Part shown: positions 63,284 to 64,000 of the stretch, piece after piece
Position numbering within the stretch: position 1 is the stretch's first letter
Layout of the letters: each line of letters opens with the position of its first letter
Assembly: GCA_021401465.1 (NCBI GenBank)
Contig: JADDMT010000059.1
Location: 122,884-186,883 of the forward strand
Source of the DNA: Teratosphaeria epicoccoides
Lineage: Eukaryota > Ascomycota > Dothideomycetes > Mycosphaerellales > Teratosphaeriaceae
Length of the DNA stretch: 64,000 nt
Direction of reading: 5' to 3'
Notes under the pieces: generated by a model
Database searches by the model: none
What the model was told of the DNA's origin: nothing
What the model saw: the letters and a program-made list of their open reading frames with translations, nothing else
Position numbers and translations under genes: made by a program

Positions 63284-63420
63284 TAGATCTGTGGACTAAC
63301 CCCATAGATCTAAGGGTCTGTCATCACGTGACAGATCCCTTCTTCCTTGCAAGCCTATAGATCTGTAGACTATCCCTACAGATCCGGGGATCTGTCCTCA
63401 TGTAACAGATCCTTCCTTCT
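63284..63420. repeat. 74-bp imperfect tandem repeat with AGATCTGT motifs
   Basis: Two copies (63284-63357 and 63358-63420, the second slightly shorter) share tagatctgt-gactaxccc, ggatctgtc-tca-gt-acagatcc and ttcctt. Differences are largely C/T and G/A transitions. The unit contains inverted pairs of agatctgt/acagatct, and further agatct/cagatcc words precede it from 63248. Confidence 0.75.
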
Positions 63421-63613
63421 ATGACTATGCCTATGACTCATAGTACTCCTATGACAGTACTATGACTCATAGCACTTAGGACCCACATGATCCTGTATCC
63501 TATAGTACTCCGGATAGTACTCCTAACACTCATGACACTATCCCTCTCTTAGTCTAGCTCGTCCCTAAGCTACCTCATTAGTGCGGGGTTTCTCTAGTTT
63601 CTTCTTTCAAACT

Positions 63614-63996
63614 ATGATGTCTTCTCTTTCTACATTACTGCCTTGTGTCATTCTAGACACTAACGCCCCTTTAACGCAGAAACGCAAACGCCGCGCGAAT
63701 CGAATCTATCGTCAGGGCCAGGACAGCATGAAGTCCTGTACTTAGTGTCAAGAGCTAAAGCTCGTCTGTTAGGTACACATTTCCTTAGGGAAATGTTCGT
63801 AATGTCACTTTAGCAACTGTCGGAGTTGCGACGCAAAGGTGACAGAGGTCGAATAGAAGAAGTTAGGCGATTAGCGGAAAAGACTGATTGCTAATCTCGA
63901 TCGTGCGAAGGTAGTCCTAGCCGAAGCTTCGCAGAAGATGCTAGAGGCGCATGCGAAGGAGATGCGTCTTCGAAAACAGTTAGACGCAGTCGACTA
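63614..63996 (+). pseudogene. broken Cys-rich / coiled-coil ORF
   Basis: From tandem ATGs at 63614/63617 one frame runs 127 codons to the TAG at 63994-63996 with TAG/TAA codons inside. The readable parts are TQKRKRRANRIYRQGQDSMK, then a cysteine cluster SCT-x-CQELKLVC-x-VH...GKCS-x-CHFSNCRSCDAKV, then a helical stretch RKRLIANLDRAKVVLAEASQ and KMLEAHAKEMRLRKQLDAVD. The cluster resembles a zinc-binding domain found N-terminal to a coiled coil in many repeated fungal ORFs. Base composition here is closer to the gene-bearing part than to the gag relic. The function and origin of the family are unknown to me. Confidence 0.6.
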
Positions 63997-64000
63997 GGAG

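Larger units (their letters stand above)
60500..64000. mobile_element. RIP-degraded transposon block
   Basis: The last 3.5 kb differ from the rest of the window: AT-rich, extreme excess of TA (tag, cta, tat), few CA/TG in parts, and no intact ORF longer than 80 codons. Along two long frames, stop codons sit mostly where a glutamine would be expected in the family (CAA/CAG changed to TAA/TAG). This fits repeat-induced point mutation (CpA to TpA) in fungi. It contains relics of a helix-turn-helix protein, a Gypsy-like gag, a retropepsin, and a Cys-rich coiled-coil ORF, listed separately. The block continues beyond the window end. Confidence 0.85.

Noticed and set aside
1..64000. CRISPR array, bacterial operon or plasmid features
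   Set aside because: No regularly spaced repeats; gene structure with spliceosomal introns shows a fungal nuclear genome.

Overview
The window is nuclear DNA of a filamentous ascomycete. Genes are dense on both strands, introns are short (about 50-75 nt, GT...CTGAC/CTAAC...AG), and the content is typically fungal: PHO81/nuc-2-like SPX-ankyrin protein, AXL2-like cadherin, PDR-type ABC transporter, HeLo-domain protein, DASH subunit, shugoshin, and a degenerate Ty3/Gypsy-type element carrying RIP-like mutations. Protein flavour and layout fit a Dothideomycete, possibly Capnodiales/Mycosphaerellaceae; this is inference, and no species is claimed.

Layout. 1-10.4 kb: 5' end of an unidentified minus-strand gene, homoserine dehydrogenase, an NHP6-type HMG-box protein, a CSC1/PHM7-like channel protein, a small zinc-finger protein and a SERF-like protein. 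10.9-18.1 kb (minus): PHO81-like CDK inhibitor and AXL2-like cadherin-domain membrane protein. 19-25 kb: EFM6-like lysine methyltransferase, two unrecognised orphan proteins and a HeLo-domain protein. 25.6-36.1 kb: ornithine carbamoyltransferase, a secreted major-royal-jelly-family protein, branched-chain aminotransferase, an AHC1-like ADA subunit, a broken APH-type phosphotransferase pseudogene and an Alba-like protein. 36.4-44.2 kb: PDR ABC transporter and an unrecognised multi-pass membrane protein. 44.9-58.3 kb: MTR4, shugoshin, DAD2, YPI1, CRM1/exportin and an NTF2-like protein. 58.3-60.4 kb: sparse DNA with possible gene relics, then a three-exon small secreted cysteine-rich protein. From about 60.5 kb to the end: AT-rich repeat block with gag and protease relics of a Gypsy-like element, a pogo-like helix-turn-helix relic, tandem repeats and a broken Cys-rich coiled-coil ORF.

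How the genes relate. Most are ordinary housekeeping functions (amino-acid synthesis: HOM6, ARG3, BAT; RNA and nuclear transport: MTR4, CRM1). Two groupings stand out: PHO81 and a PHM7-like protein lie 2.7 kb apart, and shugoshin, DAD2 and YPI1, all with mitotic links, sit side by side, the first two divergently transcribed. The most interesting accessory signals are the four-cysteine secreted protein at the edge of the mutated transposon block, the HeLo protein with a two-copy C-terminal repeat, the start codon of PHO81 split by an intron, a GC-AG intron in NHP6, and a threonine at the leptomycin-B cysteine position of CRM1.

Intron/exon models were made by eye from splice consensus and family knowledge; no alignment or search was run.
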